In this document: positions 62,874 through 64,000 of the stretch, piece after piece
Position numbering within the stretch: position 1 is the stretch's first letter
Layout of the letters: every line of letters begins with the position of its first letter
NCBI GenBank assembly: GCA_034638255.1
Contig: JAWPGT010000014.1
Location: 62,001-126,000, forward strand
Reading direction: 5' to 3'
DNA: 64,000 bases
Source: Coprinus comatus
Taxonomy: Eukaryota; Basidiomycota; Agaricomycetes; Agaricales; Agaricaceae
The notes under the pieces: model-generated
Told to the model about the DNA's origin: nothing
Databases searched by the model: none
The model's input: the letters and a program-made list of their open reading frames with translations, nothing else
Made by a program: the position numbers and the translations under genes

Positions 62874-63877
62874 TGAAAGTCAGCATCCAGCTGAAGAGGT
62901 GATGAAGAAGAGGAAGAGAGACAACTTGCATTGCCAGCAAATTCCTTGATGCAGGTGGCCAATTCAGCGATTGAGGCGGTGGGAGAAGGTGTAGGAGCTT
63001 CTGAGGCCTTGTTGGCCTGAGTTTGACGCGAATTGGAACGCTTTTGAGCGTTTTCTACAGCTTTCTTCTGAGCCTTCTCATACTGCCAGCATTTGGCCAT
63101 AACATGACCAGACCTGCTACAAAAATCGCATTTCTGAGATGAGGAGGAGGGCTGGGACCTTGCTGAAAAAGCAGAAGCATGGGAGGGAAGGTCTACTGCC
63201 CTTCTACGACGTTGAATTTCCTCACTGATGAATGCCTGATGAATGGTGGCCTTGTCAAGTTTGTCAAGGAGGAGGAGAGTGAGAGGTGAAGGAGGAGTAA
63301 TCCTCAGATGGGAGGGCTCTAATAAGAGCCATGGAAGCGAGTTCTTCATCCAGGGAGGCCAGAGAGAAGCCCTGTGGCGAAGATCTTTGATTTTCTTCAT
63401 ACATTCCTCCACCCTGTTGATCAAAGACTGCAAAGACTCCTCATCCCCCTTCCTAATGCTAAAAAGGTCGTCATAGCTGTTGAACCTTGCCCCAGGCCTC
63501 TTCTGCAAATGCACCCCCTCCAAACTCTTCCACATCTTACATGGATCATCCTGAATCCCATTGAAATGAATCCTCTGCTCTGGCTCAACCATGAGGAACA
63601 ACCAGCCAGCAGCCTTGTCAGCCTTGGCTTCCCATGCATCTAGAGCCTCAGAATGAGAGGCAGGGGTTGGTGCAGAAGGGGAAGAGGTAGTGGTTGACTC
63701 TGTGGTGGTGGCAGGTGTTGGTGAAGAAACAGCAGGTAGGGAAGGGGTAGGCTTGGAGTAGGCACCTGAAACGACTTTCCAGAGCCCTGAAGCGCGGAAC
63801 CACGCTTCCATTTCACCTACCCAGGTAGAGTAGTTAATACTGTTGAGTTTGACAAAGTTTGGTGATGAGGAAGCCAT
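62780..63877 (-). CDS. Copia gag and protease start
   Basis: 365 codons from MASSSPNFVKLNSINYSTW. It contains the UBN2/gag-like region (EAWFRASGLWKVVSG, WLFLMVEPEQRIHFNGIQDD), a CCHC zinc knuckle CDFCSRSGHVMAKC (C-x2-C-x4-H-x4-C) and the protease active site WLADTGATSHMTPH. The frame then ends because of the small insertion described for the protease/integrase part. Confidence 0.88.
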   Translation of the reverse strand: MASSSPNFVKLNSINYSTWVGEMEAWFRASGLWKVVSGAYSKPTPSLPAVSSPTPATTTESTTTSSPSAPTPASHSEALDAWEAKADKAAGWLFLMVEPEQRIHFNGIQDDPCKMWKSLEGVHLQKRPGARFNSYDDLFSIRKGDEESLQSLINRVEECMKKIKDLRHRASLWPPWMKNSLPWLLLEPSHLRITPPSPLTLLLLDKLDKATIHQAFISEEIQRRRRAVDLPSHASAFSARSQPSSSSQKCDFCSRSGHVMAKCWQYEKAQKKAVENAQKRSNSRQTQANKASEAPTPSPTASIAELATCIKEFAGNASCLSSSSSSPLQLDADFHWLADTGATSHMTPHLHWFKTYSPARAFLSA

Positions 63878-63970
63878 ATTTGATAGAGGAAATACGAAAA
63901 TAGTGCAGAGAGTGAAGTGAGAGACTGAGTGTGTGTGAGATAAAAACGCGCATCTGTAAGTCTTTAAAGT

Positions 63971-64000
63971 GCGGGGCCCATAACCTGTAAGCGCAGGAAC
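63971..64000 (-). repeat. Copia primer-binding site and start of the 5' LTR
   Basis: The LTR end (63986-64000, TGTAAGCGCAGGAAC on plus) matches the 3' LTR at 47246-47260 with one difference. Next to it, on the minus strand, GGTTATGGGCCCCGC is the expected primer-binding site. The rest of the LTR is outside the window. Confidence 0.8.

Larger units (their letters stand above)
47246..64000 (-). mobile_element. Ty1/copia retrotransposon (partial, minus strand) with a nested KDZ element
   Basis: The minus-strand order is 5' LTR (from 63986, cut by the window edge), PBS, gag, protease, integrase, RT, RNase H, polypurine tract and 3' LTR (47536-47246). The integrase is split at 49993-61824 by an 11.8-kb KDZ transposon. 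Without that insert the internal part is about 4.6 kb, normal for copia. Gene order PR-IN-RT-RH marks it as copia, not gypsy. Several small frameshifts (near 62797, 48980 and 48290) show that it is inactive. Confidence 0.92.

Overview
This window is nuclear DNA of a filamentous basidiomycete, most likely an agaricomycete. Genes are dense, and nearly every one is cut by introns of about 45-65 nt with fungal GTATGT/GTGAGT donors. The repeats (Ty1/copia and a Kyakuja-Dileera-Zisupton, KDZ, DNA transposon) are typical of Agaricomycetes. Genus cannot be told from the sequence. Exon models below were assembled by hand from frame continuity and splice sites; most sum to a multiple of three.

Layout. 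1-3.3 kb: the last exon of one sterol C14-reductase gene and a complete tandem paralogue (ERG24). 3.9-12.2 kb, minus strand: a GH128 glucanase, a YEATS-domain chromatin protein and two small C2H2 zinc-finger genes. 13.3-17.7 kb: secreted and membrane proteins (a secreted protein, a mucin-like single-pass protein, a four-TM MARVEL-like protein). 18-43 kb: a conserved housekeeping block with a large disordered protein, MMTAG2, OLA1, a GPI-anchored-type protein, MED25, PITHD1, a UBX protein, UBA4, APC10, a CECR2/RSF1-like DDT-PHD protein, an alpha/beta hydrolase, DBP2, a Rap-like GTPase and eIF4B. Several neighbours share very short divergent promoters (67 bp for UBA4/APC10, 82 bp for MMTAG2 and its neighbour).

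43-64 kb is a repeat island: a zinc-cluster pseudogene split by a solo LTR, a pogo-type transposase relic, and a Ty1/copia element (minus strand, starting at 47246 and running off the right edge). The integrase of that copia is itself split by an 11,832-bp KDZ transposon (49993-61824) with 785-bp terminal inverted repeats and an 8-bp target duplication. The KDZ element carries its transposase, a protein with two RNase H1 N-terminal (RHBD) domains, and a third gene of a basidiomycete-repeat family.

The most interesting signal is inside this nested element. Its two TIRs differ at only two positions by eye, so it is young. Yet the transposase and the third gene are interrupted by four in-frame TGA codons and by no frameshift. 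All four fit CGA (Arg) to TGA, the product of C-to-T change at CpG, which suggests inactivation by cytosine methylation and deamination. Other points of note are three GC-AG introns, a 302-nt intron in DBP2 resembling the regulatory DBP2 intron known from yeasts, and a duplicated segment in an oversized OLA1 intron.
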